Assembly (NCBI RefSeq): GCF_032854445.1
Contig: NC_088297.1
Span: forward strand, 19,295,127 to 19,359,126
Source of the DNA: Liolophura sinensis
Taxonomy: Eukaryota > Mollusca > Polyplacophora > Chitonida > Chitonidae
Direction: 5' to 3'
DNA: 64,000 bases
In this document: positions 51,401-56,150 of the stretch, one piece after another
Layout of the letters: every line of letters begins with the position of its first letter
How positions within the stretch are numbered: the stretch's first letter is position 1
Translations under genes and position numbers: made by a program
The notes under the pieces: model-generated
The model's input: only the letters and a program-made list of their open reading frames with translations
What the model was told of the DNA's origin: nothing
Database searches by the model: none

Positions 51401-53089
51401 CTGACCGTCGCCTGGCACGTGACCAACATCATACTGTCCGGAGTAAAGCACTGACCGTCGTCTAGCACATGACAAATATCATACTGTCTGGAGTAAAGCA
51501 CTAACCATCGTCTGGCACGTCACATACATTATACTGTCTGGAGTAAAGCACTGGCGTTCGTTGGCACGTGACAAACATACTGACTTATAACATTGTGTTC
51601 AAAGAAAGTAAGACCTAAGTCCAAGCCTGAGATCTGAACATTATTTTACTTAACGAATGTTAAAATTAAAGTTAGGATTAAATGTCAGAATATGTGCCTT
51701 TTTCCAACCTTTCCCAGACGAAATACTTTTGGAGTGTGCGGATATTACTGAGCATCCCATTTGCTCCACTCTAAAAGTCAGAGTCAGCACACCACAGGAT
51801 AGGTGGTATATGAATATGAAGTATAATTTAATTTGTTTTCTTTAGAAAAGTGTGAAAAATTGTCCCCTTGAGAGAAATTCCAAAACCTGTGATCCAGTGC
51901 AAAAGAATGCGCAAAAGACATGCAGGCACGTTAACTTTCAACTTTTCTCCGCGCTCGATGGAGCTTGACAATGGATAAATACAGCGTGGTGGCGAAATGG
52001 CATCGATGGCTAAGCTTTGGAAGTACTTTTATTTAGTTCTAATTTATGCCTAAAGTTTGACAGTGTTATGCTTCTTCTGAAATGCGCATCTACTTTCTCT
52101 ATACTGCGTCGCGTGTTTGCACGATGACCTTTAATGCTTTTGAGTTTCAAGTAAACCGCTATTCTGTCTAATTTAACATAACTGAATACATGTGACGCGC
52201 CAGCAAAAGTATAAAAAAAATATTTTAATTTATTCATGTTTTTAGTGTTAATCTGGTGCCTATAGTCAATACATTTTCTCTGATGCTTGGCCAGTCACTT
52301 TAGCGGATTGCAGAGTTCTTTCTTCCTGGAACAAACCAGCGACATTTAGCAAGTTACAGACAAGCCTTTCACATTTTCGCTCACAAAGCCAGCTGAATAA
52401 GTGACAAAATTCATCTCCAGCGTAGACATTTTTTATTTAAATTGGGTTTAACACCGTTTCCTAGAATGTTCATTTCGCATGGTACGCGGTAAATCCTTGA
52501 TCGCAGAAACCACTGTTGGAGTAGCTCGAAAACGCGACCTCAAGTTGCAAGCGACATGAAAGTCGCAGCGCTTTAAAAGTATTTAAACTAATGAGTGCCC
52601 ACAACCCTTACAGTATTGCCACCATGTCCAAAGTAACTTTGACAGCAGCCTACAAGTCTACAATTCCCGTAAGTGATTGTTTCCAATAGATGCCGTAACA
52701 GAAATGCCTCACTATTAAACTAGTGGGAAATAATGCGACAAGAAACACTTTGCACAACATGATCCTATATTACTAGCTTTCGAAGTTACTGCTTTACCTG
52801 ATGACGAAGAAAGTAATTTCCGAAATCTAGTAATATAGGGTCATGATGTACAAAGTTATTGTTTCCCTCTCCGAAAAATTAATATTAATTAAACAATTTA
52901 TAATATTAAAAGAAGATGGAAAAACATGCTTACCGCAAACTTCCACGCTTTCGTCCCTACCAGAAGCGCACTCGCTAACCCCGTTACACGTGTCAGTGAT
53001 GTGGATACAGTCCTTCCTGTCATCACCACACATAAACATATCCACGTGGTCACAAATGTTCTCTTCTGGCTTGATCGGATTTTCCCATA
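8787..53089 (-). CDS. GRL101-like: LDLa-LRR-GPCR (GRL101-like / relaxin-receptor-type LGR), partial gene of 21 exons
   Basis: Seven-helix plasma-membrane receptor with a very large ectodomain; transduction through heterotrimeric G proteins is expected from the family. Exons join (high to low coordinates) 53089-52934, 50894-50787, 49904-49788, 49152-49036, 48329-48231, 45648-45532, 45179-45048, 42933-42772, 41624-41508, 35820-35704, 29310-29176, 27666-27547, 23605-23491, 22118-22044, 19744-19673, 17706-17635, 17203-17132, 16142-16071, 15680-15609, 10456-10261, 9443-8787. The join is open for 966 codons with consistent phases: phase 1 between LDLa exons, phase 2 between LRR exons, phase 0 between the two TM exons. 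From memory, the Lymnaea protein has about 1,100 residues and a similar run of about twelve LDLa modules, which fits once a signal peptide and TM7/tail are added. Missing: start codon, signal peptide, TM7, C-tail, stop. The ligand is unknown; vertebrate RXFP1/2 bind relaxin-like peptides but carry only one LDLa. Could be one of several paralogues. Confidence 0.93.
9444..10260. other. Intron between the TM1 and TM2-6 exons
   Basis: 817-nt phase 0 intron with GTCAGG donor and TTTGCAG acceptor on the minus strand. I see no repeat or gene in it. Confidence 0.8.
10261..10456 (-). CDS. Hinge and TM1 exon of the GPCR (196 nt)
   Basis: The acceptor is CCTACAG; the donor is K|GTCAGG in phase 0. The exon opens with the hinge [10 protein letters not shown], then [15 protein letters not shown], a cysteine-rich pre-helical segment shared by leucine-rich relaxin-type receptors. 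TM1 follows ([20 protein letters not shown]), with the conserved GN pair (Asn 1.50). The exon ends in intracellular loop 1 (RVRDFRSGK). Splicing to 9443 gives [10 protein letters not shown], as expected. Confidence 0.93.
12091..12192. repeat. Tandem duplication, 51 bp x 2
   Basis: Two identical adjacent copies starting tcaaatccaaaagctatc and ending ctctcatttgta. The lack of differences suggests a recent event, or a copy-number difference worth checking between alleles. Confidence 0.9.
14296..14745. repeat. Minisatellite, 64-bp unit, about 7 copies
   Basis: Copies start at 14296, 14361, 14425, 14489, 14553, 14617 and 14681 (atatagggtt). The unit continues through acataggatttgggagg and aagttgtacaagtactctg. 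Units differ at a few positions only. Confidence 0.93.
15061..15345. repeat. Minisatellite, 38-bp unit, about 7.5 copies
   Basis: tgtgctggag recurs at 15082, 15120, 15159, 15196, 15234, 15272 and 15311. The unit is aatacaaggttgtataaaag then tactgtgctggagaaaac. A 189-codon minus-strand open frame (15008-15577) and several shorter ones run through it only because 38 bp repeats without stops; I do not regard them as genes. Confidence 0.92.
15609..15680 (-). CDS. LRR repeat 6 exon (72 nt)
   Basis: Acceptor GCTTAG, donor CT|GTAAGT, phase 2-2. Reads [25 protein letters not shown]. It splices straight to the TM1 exon, giving [12 protein letters not shown], the expected hinge sequence after the last repeat in this family, so I see no need for a further LRR exon in the 5.2 kb intron between them. 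Confidence 0.93.
16071..16142 (-). CDS. LRR repeat 5 exon (72 nt)
   Basis: Acceptor CTTTAG, donor TT|GTGAGT, phase 2-2. Reads [25 protein letters not shown]. Confidence 0.93.
17132..17203 (-). CDS. LRR repeat 4 exon (72 nt)
   Basis: Acceptor TCATAG after a T-rich tract, donor CT|GTAAGT, phase 2-2. Reads [25 protein letters not shown]. Confidence 0.93.
17635..17706 (-). CDS. LRR repeat 3 exon (72 nt)
   Basis: Acceptor TTTTAG, donor TT|GTAAGT, phase 2-2. Reads [25 protein letters not shown], a typical repeat with the F-x-G-L-x-x-L ending. Confidence 0.93.
17800..18148 (-). mobile_element. SINE-like element with tRNA-like head (third family)
   Basis: The left end carries ttgcttaacgccatgct and gagggaaaccggagcaccca, shared with 54570-54830. 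The right end resembles a tRNA-derived head on the minus strand, with a B-box-like cgggtttcgggttcaa and a ggtctagggtt A-box region. The copy is diverged. Confidence 0.6.
18900..19450. repeat. Diverged tandem duplication, about 290 bp apart
   Basis: 19030-19180 and 19305-19450 share a block with cgtgttgaactagatcgcc-like, aactgagatacatattttat and acgacaagt. A further related block (ctgaaaactgtt..cttctctttgcatgatt) recurs at 20130-20170 and 53570-53610, so it is also an interspersed family. Confidence 0.55.
19673..19744 (-). CDS. LRR repeat 2 exon (72 nt)
   Basis: Acceptor TTTACAG, donor CT|GTAAGG, phase 2-2, exactly 24 codons. Reads [25 protein letters not shown]: a typical L-x-x-N-x-L repeat. 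Confidence 0.93.
20801..21029. repeat. Long direct repeat F, copy 1
   Basis: Starts gaggcgacag, passes through gtgcggaagttgatacatta, ttgaatagctcaaatgatt and aaggcgtcatgtgttgg, ends aatgaccactta. Nearly identical to 23218-23462. No coding frame. Confidence 0.9.
22044..22118 (-). CDS. LRR repeat 1 exon (75 nt)
   Basis: Acceptor TTTTCAG, donor TT|GTAAGT, phase 2-2. It encodes one leucine-rich repeat of 25 residues, one more than the others: [26 protein letters not shown]. The asparagine ladder position (GN) and the F-x-x-x-x-x-L pattern are present. It lies between two long direct repeats (20801-21029 and 23218-23462). Confidence 0.92.
22165..22265 (-). mobile_element. Old SINE tail fragment
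   Basis: tatttaacgacgtactcaag, then atatgacggtaatt and ggaagaaaccaaaagagctc match the 3' part of the SINE-A type, strongly diverged. Confidence 0.5.
23218..23462. repeat. Long direct repeat F, copy 2
   Basis: Same sequence as 20801-21029 with few differences and a small insertion near 23400-23415. It ends only 28 bp before the LRRNT exon boundary at 23491, so it occupies almost the first bases of that intron. Confidence 0.9.
23491..23605 (-). CDS. LRR N-terminal cap (LRRNT) exon (115 nt)
   Basis: Acceptor TTTACAG, donor TA|GTAAGT. It enters in phase 1 and leaves in phase 2, so it is the adaptor between the LDLa and LRR exon blocks. It encodes a cysteine-capped [23 protein letters not shown], then GLHRLPNSI, with the typical C-x-C pair and the L-x-x-L-P start of the first repeat. 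The other two frames stop inside the exon. Confidence 0.92.
24440..24700 (-). mobile_element. SINE-A, best full-length copy
   Basis: Read on the minus strand, it starts gggacctctgtggctcagct at about 24695. The A box is tggctcagctggttagcg and the B box gtgagttcaagtccag. The body holds ggccgtacgtgggaaggtct, gatggtcgtgggtttccc and ataatgctggccgccgtcgc, and the 3' block is agtacggcgtaaaacaccaa with a poly-A tail. This copy is the reference for the other SINE-A fragments listed. Confidence 0.9.
26540..27355. repeat. Minisatellite, 13-bp unit with a 364-bp higher-order repeat
   Basis: Units of the type gtgctaacgttgg / gtgttaacattgg. A distinctive variant, tgggccttagcg, recurs at 26571 and 26935, giving a block period of 364 bp, exactly 28 units. 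Confidence 0.93.
27360..27540 (-). mobile_element. SINE-B fragment
   Basis: Shares gtcatatgacgacggtgtct, accatgccgaagacacca and aaggccccatctaattacat with other SINE-B copies. It directly abuts the end of the 13-bp array and ends about at the LDLa 12 donor. Confidence 0.65.
27547..27666 (-). CDS. LDLa module 12 exon (120 nt)
   Basis: Acceptor GTTTTAG, donor G|GTAAG, phase 1-1. It reads [36 protein letters not shown]. Six cysteines; the usual S-D-E is Y-W-D-E, so the calcium site is altered. This is the last LDLa before the LRR domain, in the region where vertebrate relaxin receptors have their single functional LDLa and linker. Confidence 0.92.
28146..28373 (+). mobile_element. SINE-A, near full length
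   Basis: ctagcgcagcgtaatgaccc and gtgagttcaagttgagctc (B box) lead into ggccgtacgtgggaaggtca and ataatgctggccgccgtcgt. It ends agtacggcgtaaaacaccaa plus an (AAAT)n tail. A short deletion removes part of the body after gatggtcg-type sequence. Confidence 0.88.
29176..29310 (-). CDS. Divergent LDLa module 11 exon, possibly with a shifted donor (135 nt)
   Basis: Acceptor CCTCAG, donor G|GTATTG, phase 1-1. It reads [21 protein letters not shown], then [14 protein letters not shown] and a tail HIYTIAVG with no sixth cysteine. It lacks the DxSDE calcium signature. A better-looking donor, T|GTAGGT at 29178-29179, lies 4 nt earlier. The minus-1 frame there would read Asn-Cys, as expected at Cys6. Either the module has lost Cys6 or a small indel is present. 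Confidence 0.8.
29395..29550 (+). mobile_element. SINE-A fragment
   Basis: aatgtgacccagaagcctcc, cgtacgtcagaaggtcctcc and gatggtcgtgggttttcccc, ending at accataatgcccc. The 3' block and tail are lost. Lies 85 bp upstream of the LDLa 11 exon on the gene strand. Confidence 0.75.
32010..32165 (+). mobile_element. Two SINE-A pieces joined head to head
   Basis: The first part reads in sense (ggaccctccgtggccaaggc, gatcgtgggtttcccccggg, ctagtgctggccaccgtcga). It switches to the opposite orientation (atttcactagtacgacggtg, gtcaccatcatgc), so the end can fold back on the gctggccaccgtcg block. Confidence 0.7.
32348..32496 (+). mobile_element. SINE-A with internal deletion
   Basis: catgacccaggaacctctca, ccggccgtagatgggaaggt, then straight to agtatggcgtaaaacaccaa and an (AAAT)n tail. 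The body block with ataatgctggcc is missing. Confidence 0.8.
32781..32983. mobile_element. MITE-like element with imperfect terminal inverted repeats
   Basis: The left end (32781-32815, agtta..aatctgttaaattt) and the reverse complement of the right end (32952-32983, agttt..aatctgttaaattt) match over about 33 bp with small gaps. The interior (about 135 bp, AT-rich) is rich in CTGTT/AACAG motifs and contains the perfect 16-bp palindrome ctgttaaatttaacag. No transposase frame. I could not settle the target-site duplication. Confidence 0.6.
33130..33235. repeat. Minisatellite, 15-bp unit, about 7 copies
   Basis: Unit caacttgacagatat, with caacgtgacagatat variants. Since 15 is divisible by three, an open frame of VTLISVKLI type runs through it on the minus strand; this is repeat-derived. 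Confidence 0.95.
33430..33535. repeat. Minisatellite, 17-bp unit, about 6 copies
   Basis: Unit gtcctagtgtagacaat, with variants. The first unit contains the palindrome tgtctgtacagaca. Confidence 0.9.
35704..35820 (-). CDS. LDLa module 10 exon (117 nt)
   Basis: Acceptor TTGGTAG, donor G|GTAAG, phase 1-1. It reads [32 protein letters not shown]. Six cysteines and a DNSDE calcium motif. It is isolated by introns of about 5.7 kb (upstream) and 6.4 kb (downstream), the longest between placed exons. Confidence 0.93.
36490..36737 (-). mobile_element. SINE-A, near full length but diverged
   Basis: Minus-strand reading: tRNA-like head at ggggacctccgtgggcgagc, body with the gttggtacttgcgaagatct region, 3' block tgagtttggcatgaaacacc and an (AAAT)n-like tail. 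Weakened A box. Confidence 0.8.
36790..37160. repeat. Minisatellite, 19-bp unit, about 18 copies
   Basis: Unit ccagtattattacacgtct with catcatcag and ccttcag variants. It begins within 60 bp of the SINE-A head at 36737. Two overlapping plus-strand frames of about 125 codons are produced by the array and are not genes. Confidence 0.93.
38028..38060. repeat. Perfect inverted repeat, 14-bp arms, 5-nt loop
   Basis: Left arm tttggactggaggg (38028-38041), loop ataaa, right arm ccctccagtccaaa (38047-38060). No mismatch in the arms. Only about 20 bp left of repeat D. Confidence 0.95.
38083..38560 (-). repeat. Two copies of repeat D in tandem orientation
   Basis: Copies at 38083-38270 and 38400-38560. 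Both share attaaagacgtacaacatgg, agcagcga/agcagtga-type blocks, cctcttgtcaatttacctc and cagggttttattc. They read opposite to the copies at 1152, 42100 and 56008. Confidence 0.7.
38883..39000 (-). mobile_element. SINE-A tail fragment
   Basis: Minus-strand 3' part: tttatttatgtatttattcg (tail), gttttacgccatactcaaaa, atggtgggaggaaaacagga. The head is missing. Confidence 0.75.
39158..39328 (-). mobile_element. SINE-A fragment
   Basis: gttttacgccgtattcaaga, cctacggcggccagcattat, acttcccacgtacgaccgga and gaaaccagcatg. Ends before the tRNA-like head. Confidence 0.82.
41508..41624 (-). CDS. LDLa module 9 exon (117 nt)
   Basis: Acceptor ATTCCAG, donor G|GTAAG, phase 1-1. Canonical: [34 protein letters not shown], with six cysteines and a D-x-SDE signature. 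Confidence 0.93.
42100..42235 (+). repeat. Interspersed repeat D
   Basis: aaactgaggtagattgacga, gaggccgtaatttaccggtt, tgtaaccacttgcaaggtat and ctagttttcctctaggctgt. Followed at 42402-42444 by a short SINE-A 3' fragment (gttttacgccatactcaata). Confidence 0.6.
42772..42933 (-). CDS. LDLa module 8 exon, long-loop variant (162 nt)
   Basis: Acceptor CTGCAG, donor G|GTATGT, phase 1-1. It encodes 53 whole codons against about 38 in the other modules. The extra length is in the Cys1-Cys2 loop ([17 protein letters not shown]) and the Cys3-Cys4 loop ([14 protein letters not shown]); it ends [15 protein letters not shown] in the second loop and NVS at the start are possible N-glycosylation sites. Base composition is more GC-rich than the neighbouring introns. 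Confidence 0.9.
44370..44695. repeat. Minisatellite, 15-bp unit, derived from the SINE-A head
   Basis: Unit gtgacccaggagcca (variants atgactgaggaccca). The array runs into gacccaggagcctcccacca, the same words found in single copy in SINE-A heads. A 265-codon plus-strand frame (44387-45184, repeats of [10 protein letters not shown]) passes through the array, the SINE and the antisense of LDLa 7; I consider it an artefact of a 15-bp period. Confidence 0.93.
44696..44870 (+). mobile_element. SINE-A with an internal 33-bp triplication
   Basis: After ctccggccgtacgtgagaaa, the block tctgccagagatctgcgggt + ggtcgtgggaa occurs three times, starting at 44738, 44771 and 44804. It then continues into attttccgtcgtataaaa. 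The head has become the 15-bp array to the left. Confidence 0.85.
45048..45179 (-). CDS. LDLa module 7 exon (132 nt)
   Basis: The acceptor CTATCAAG follows a T-rich tract; the donor is T|GTAAG; phase 1-1. It reads [27 protein letters not shown], then an enlarged last loop [12 protein letters not shown]. All six cysteines are present; the calcium motif is stretched to DAGADE. Antisense to a long repeat-derived open frame on the plus strand (see 44370-44695). Confidence 0.9.
45532..45648 (-). CDS. LDLa module 6 exon with eight cysteines (117 nt)
   Basis: Acceptor TTTTCAG, donor G|GTGAGT, phase 1-1. It reads [19 protein letters not shown], then [16 protein letters not shown]. Besides the six LDLa cysteines there is one in the DGVCDC stretch and one replacing Ser of the S-D-E signature (TCDDE). 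The acidic cluster otherwise survives. Confidence 0.9.
45999..46292 (+). pseudogene. 3' end of a non-LTR retrotransposon ORF2 (zinc-knuckle-like C-terminus)
   Basis: Frame 45999-46292 reads without a stop to [20 protein letters not shown], then [29 protein letters not shown] and a short tail ending CRIHRF. The C-x2-C ... H-H-x-L-x-x-C pattern following an R-x-G-H-x-P-x-N-x-Y-L segment is typical of the region downstream of the reverse transcriptase in Jockey/I/CR1-like LINEs. A TAG lies just upstream (45987-45989), and no reverse transcriptase core is visible, so this is a 5'-truncated dead copy, antisense to the receptor gene. Confidence 0.75.
46355..46600 (-). mobile_element. SINE-B-type element with tRNA-like head
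   Basis: The minus-strand head is gaccgcttcggtggcctaat, with a B-box-like ggaatgggatcaaac region. The body shares ccgaagacaccagacatgac and ccatccagtcacattatact with SINE-B. It follows directly after the LINE 3' end. Confidence 0.65.
47615..47710 (-). mobile_element. SINE-A tail fragment
   Basis: tttatttattgggttagaga, tttacgccgcactcaaaaat, acgacagcggccaacaatat and gagaggaaaccgaacag: the 3' half of the element, minus orientation. Confidence 0.75.
48231..48329 (-). CDS. Degenerate LDLa module 5 exon with four cysteines (99 nt)
   Basis: Acceptor CTTTCAG, donor T|GTAAG, phase 1-1, and it joins in frame to both neighbours. It reads [18 protein letters not shown], then [14 protein letters not shown] (the last Cys is completed by the next exon). 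Only Cys2, 4, 5 and 6 are present. Cys1 is absent because the N-terminal loop is shortened, and the Cys3 position holds Tyr. In LDLa modules Cys1 pairs with Cys3, so the loss removes one whole disulfide. Confidence 0.85.
48422..48690 (-). mobile_element. SINE-A, near full length
   Basis: Tail tttatttatttgacttattt, tttacgccgttctcaagaat, body with ccaagaccatccggcaggac, B-box region gctggacttgaattcacagc, head near accattaggccacgg. Contains an expanded G tract (48525-48542) and is followed by a C-rich tract (48688-48706). Lies 94 bp from the LDLa 5 exon. Confidence 0.82.
49036..49152 (-). CDS. LDLa module 4 exon (117 nt)
   Basis: Acceptor TCTACAG, donor G|GTAAG, phase 1-1. Canonical LDLa: [30 protein letters not shown]. 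It carries the hydrophobic F before Cys2 and a full DGSDE motif. Confidence 0.93.
49788..49904 (-). CDS. LDLa module 3 exon (117 nt)
   Basis: Phase 1-1 exon ending T|GTAAG. The LDLa is canonical: [33 protein letters not shown]. It has all six cysteines and a complete DGSDE calcium-binding signature. 117 nt is the commonest LDLa exon size in this gene. Confidence 0.93.
50265..50786. repeat. Minisatellite, about 27/30-bp alternating units (57-bp dimer), abutting the LDLa 2 donor
   Basis: On the plus strand the units read acacaaatttgaccatctcg + tatcacaa and acacaaattttacccacgcg + taccacgtta. The array runs up to the exon boundary at 50787. On the minus strand each second unit has tgtggtacgcgttggtca, close to the real exon end and donor tgtg|gtaggtgttggcca. 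Open frames of about 105 codons on both strands come from the 57-bp period. Confidence 0.9.
50787..50894 (-). CDS. LDLa module 2 exon (108 nt)
   Basis: Acceptor TTTCAG and donor G|GTAGGT, phase 1-1. It encodes a compact LDLa with six cysteines: [31 protein letters not shown]. The calcium motif EGNDEE is near canonical. The intron right after the donor is a minisatellite whose units resemble this donor (see 50265-50786). Confidence 0.92.
50895..52933. other. 2.0-kb intron between LDLa 1 and LDLa 2
   Basis: Contains the 50-bp minisatellite (51270-51575) and otherwise sequence in which I see no gene or familiar repeat. Confidence 0.65.
51270..51575. repeat. Minisatellite, 50-bp unit, 6 copies
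   Basis: ccggagtaaagcactgaccg (or ctggagtaaagc) starts at 51288, 51338, 51388, 51438, 51488 and 51538. Each unit continues tcgtctggcacgtgacaaac. Confidence 0.95.
52934..53089 (-). CDS. LDLa module 1 exon (156 nt)
   Basis: First exon I can place. It starts with 2 nt of a split codon after an AG acceptor and ends G|GTAAG, so it is phase 1-1. A short linker ([10 protein letters not shown]) leads into a six-cysteine LDLa: [31 protein letters not shown]. The acidic signature is GRDES rather than the usual GSDE, so calcium binding is plausible but not canonical. An upstream exon must supply the first base of the split codon and, further up, the signal peptide. Confidence 0.88.
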
Positions 53090-54125
53090 CTGTCGATTAA
53101 AAAGAAACAAACCTCGTTAAAAACAAATGAGAACAGAAAGTATTTGCACGCAGCTCATAAGTACGCATAAGCCACCAAAGGTATCAACCAATTACTGGAC
53201 TGAAACAAGTGCTCACCCAGAAGATCTACAGACGGACAAATATTTCGCTGAGTTAGCAAAGATATCATAATGATAGAATATAGCTATTCTATCACCAGAC
53301 TTGTGCTGTTTGAGGTTTTCCCCATGCTTTTTGACGTTTGAAACCATCAAGACTGTTTCAATACCGGTAGATTTCTTAGCATTTGTTGGTGAATAACTAT
53401 AACAGAAAAAGGGTACAGAATTGACATCTTTGGATAACCGGGTCGTAATTAAGCGTAATGTTTTGACACATATTTAGATTATCGATAACTTATAAAACCA
53501 GCTTAATGCACGATTAAAAACTGGTGCAGCTTATAGGCTTAGAACATTCTTTACGTCTTTCTGTCGTCACTGAAAACTGTTGACCGCTTCTCTTTGCATG
53601 ATTCTGCCCTAGTTGCTTACACTTTATATGCTTTCTTCGTTCTTTAGGAGTCGTTTTGGGAATTGGCAGTTATTGACCCAGAATGTCCATTTTGATTAAT
53701 GGCTAGTATACGTATATGTGTTTTGACGCACATATTTACGCCTGTTCTTGTTTAATCAAATGGAAGGTTATCCGATTCAAATTTATTATTGAGCGGCTAA
53801 TTACACCATTCTTGATGGAAATGTATTATTCTGAAACAATATGGCCCTTAATGGTTATTGCCGCGGTATCAGTGCTAGACCCGTATTGGGATGTGCTGAT
53901 CCTTATCTGCCTTCCATCCCACACTTGGTCGTTAATGTACCGGCTGTCATACGCATCAGTTATCCAGTAGTGGCTTACAGTCATTTATTACAGAACGTTT
54001 ATACCTTTACGGCAAGCAGCAGTGGTCAACGAGCCTCAAGTGAGTCGGGCGTGACCATATATGGATATTATGGGCAAGTATAGGAACAAAGATGAGTCAT
54101 CACTGGGAGTTGTCCAAGTTAGGAG

Positions 54126-54447
54126 TGAGTGAGTGAGTGAGTGCTTGAGATTTCACGTCGTACTTAACAATTTTTCAGTAGTATGACGACGAAGGAATCC
54201 TTAGAGAGCATGTAATGTGCCTCTTTGTTGCAGGACGGATTTCCACCGCTCTTTTATATAGTTCTTCTTCACTGAGACGACTTAGCGAAGCCGCCCCGCC
54301 CAAGCCATTATACTCATACGGGTCAACCAGTCGTTGCACTATCCCATCCATGCTGAACGCCAAGCGAGGAAGTTACAACTTCCTCTTTTAAGGTCTTAGG
54401 TGTGACTCGACCCACGACTGACCCTGGATCTACCGTCTCCCTCCAAG
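54126..54447 (-). mobile_element. SINE-B, head truncated
   Basis: Tail (gtga)n at 54126-54140, then tttcacgtcgtacttaacaa, gacgacgaaggaatccttag and gggtcaaccagtcgttgcac, gccaagcgaggaagttacaa. Close relative of 7861-8226. The tRNA-like head is cut off after tgaccctggatctacc. Confidence 0.8.
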
Positions 54448-54569
54448 TTAGGAAGCATCTCCACAATTAAAAGCAAACATTGACCATTAACGTTCGCTTT
54501 ACGTTCGTAATGTACAACTGATTAGTTGTCATGTTTAAACGCAGAACGACCCTCAGAATACGCAAAATG

Positions 54570-54830
54570 TCTGTTTTTCAGTTGATTGTTTTTTAACGCC
54601 ATGCTAAGGAATTGTTCACTCCTCTAACGACGGTCTAGTTTATGGGTGAAACCGTATAGCCCGGAGTAAACCACCATGCTTTGTAAGGTAACTGACAAAA
54701 TCTCCTGACTTACAGTCACAGTCGCAATGAGAGCTGGATTAGAGCACGCATAACCTTATTGACAATGGACAGGCAGTAGCAGTAGCAATTTAGCCTACAC
54801 ATTCACAATTCTTAGAACTGGGTCCAAGAT
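54570..54830 (-). mobile_element. Third-family SINE-like element
   Basis: ttttttaacgccatgctaag, tttatgggtgaaaccgtata, agtaaaccaccatgctttgt, tgacttacagtcacagtcgc and a weak B-box-like gagctggattagagcac. Related to 17800-18148. The gtaagtcag within it mimics a donor on the minus strand but no exon fits. Confidence 0.6.
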
Positions 54831-56007
54831 TTGCCTCCGAACTGAAGAATGAAAGAGCTCTGATTGGATAATACTACAGCACAGGTAGAGAGTATAGATT
54901 GTTAGTACACTAGAAATGTCTGTACTGCTATTTTTCACCTGGTTAAAATATATCAGAGTTTTTTTTTTCTGTTTTGAATAAAAGTGTAGGCCTGTTTCCC
55001 ACCCCCGTGGGGGTTACCTAGGTGATATAATGCTATGACTTCACTTCTAACAAGCTCAGATTTTTTTTATCTGTTGTAGAGAAAACTGTGAACTGCACGT
55101 GGTCATATGACATGGTATAACGAGAAAGTTAGAGAAAATATACTTTTGAGTTTGAAGTTGACAAGTTCACTACAAAAAATATTAAGGAGAATAAACGCGA
55201 TTGAGTATCCTTTAGGCGTCAGATCTAAAAGACTGAAGAAAGGTAAATGCTGGAAAACAGTAACAAATACGAGCTCTGCACACGACCATACTGATGAGCA
55301 TGTGCGAAGAAAATTAGTCTAACCCCTTTGCTAAGTGCATAGTAGAGTGACAGATCCTGTAACGACTTTTGTGCCTGACGTCAACTGTCAGTGCAGCGTG
55401 TGAAATGTCTAGAGCCATACCACTTGTCAATTCTTAAGGGGGAAATTGTAACAGAACTATAAAGGTGTCAGTTGGCCGATCTGCCTTGGGCAACTCTGTA
55501 TACGTGAAAAGGAAAGAAAGATGATTTTATGGCCATATTACAACAGCTCACAAAGTCGTGCCTTCTTAAAAAATATGTCAACTTCCTTTAGAACTTTTTG
55601 GCGGTTGAGAACGAAAATCAAGGAAATAGCAGCACAAAACTGAGTGATTTAAAGAAAGTAATGAAATATTCGAGCAGTAATGCACGATTATCTTTCACCT
55701 TGAATATGCAAATTGTATTTGTCTGGTCGTAAATCTCGGGGGTCTTATCTCATACGACACTTAAAACACGGCTAGTCATGGGCGAAAGTCTTCCAGTCAC
55801 TTGTGAGTGCCAGGTTGTGAATAGTTACAATACGTTTATGAGTAGTGTGCATGAATGTGATTGTAAGTTGAATGTGATGACTGCAGAGCATTTTGAGTAA
55901 TTCTAGACCAGTGGCGTCTAATAAATTGCATTTTTTTCTGCCTTTAGTTCTGCCTAAGACATGAAGCTAGGAGGCGAGTAAATTGTTACTTTTTATACAT
56001 TTACATG

Positions 56008-56150
56008 AACAGTTCGAAGAAAACCCTGACTGAAGTAAACTGACAAGAGGCCGTATACCACCGGTTATGTGTGACCATTTGCAATCGTACCGTCGACGTT
56101 GATCTGGTTTCACTCGCTATACTGTACGTCTTTAATTATATTGCGCAGCT
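56008..56150 (+). repeat. Interspersed repeat D
   Basis: agttcgaagaaaaccctgac, tgaagtaaactgacaagagg, ccgtataccaccggttatgt, gtgaccatttgcaatcg and ctggtttcactcgctatact. Best-conserved copy in the window. Confidence 0.65.

Noticed and set aside
54175-54363. 62-codon minus-strand frame
   Set aside because: Entirely within SINE-B sequence.
54700-54790. Possible minus-strand exon ending at gtaagtcag
   Set aside because: The segment belongs to a SINE-like element, has no LDLa cysteine pattern and does not match phase 1 on both sides.
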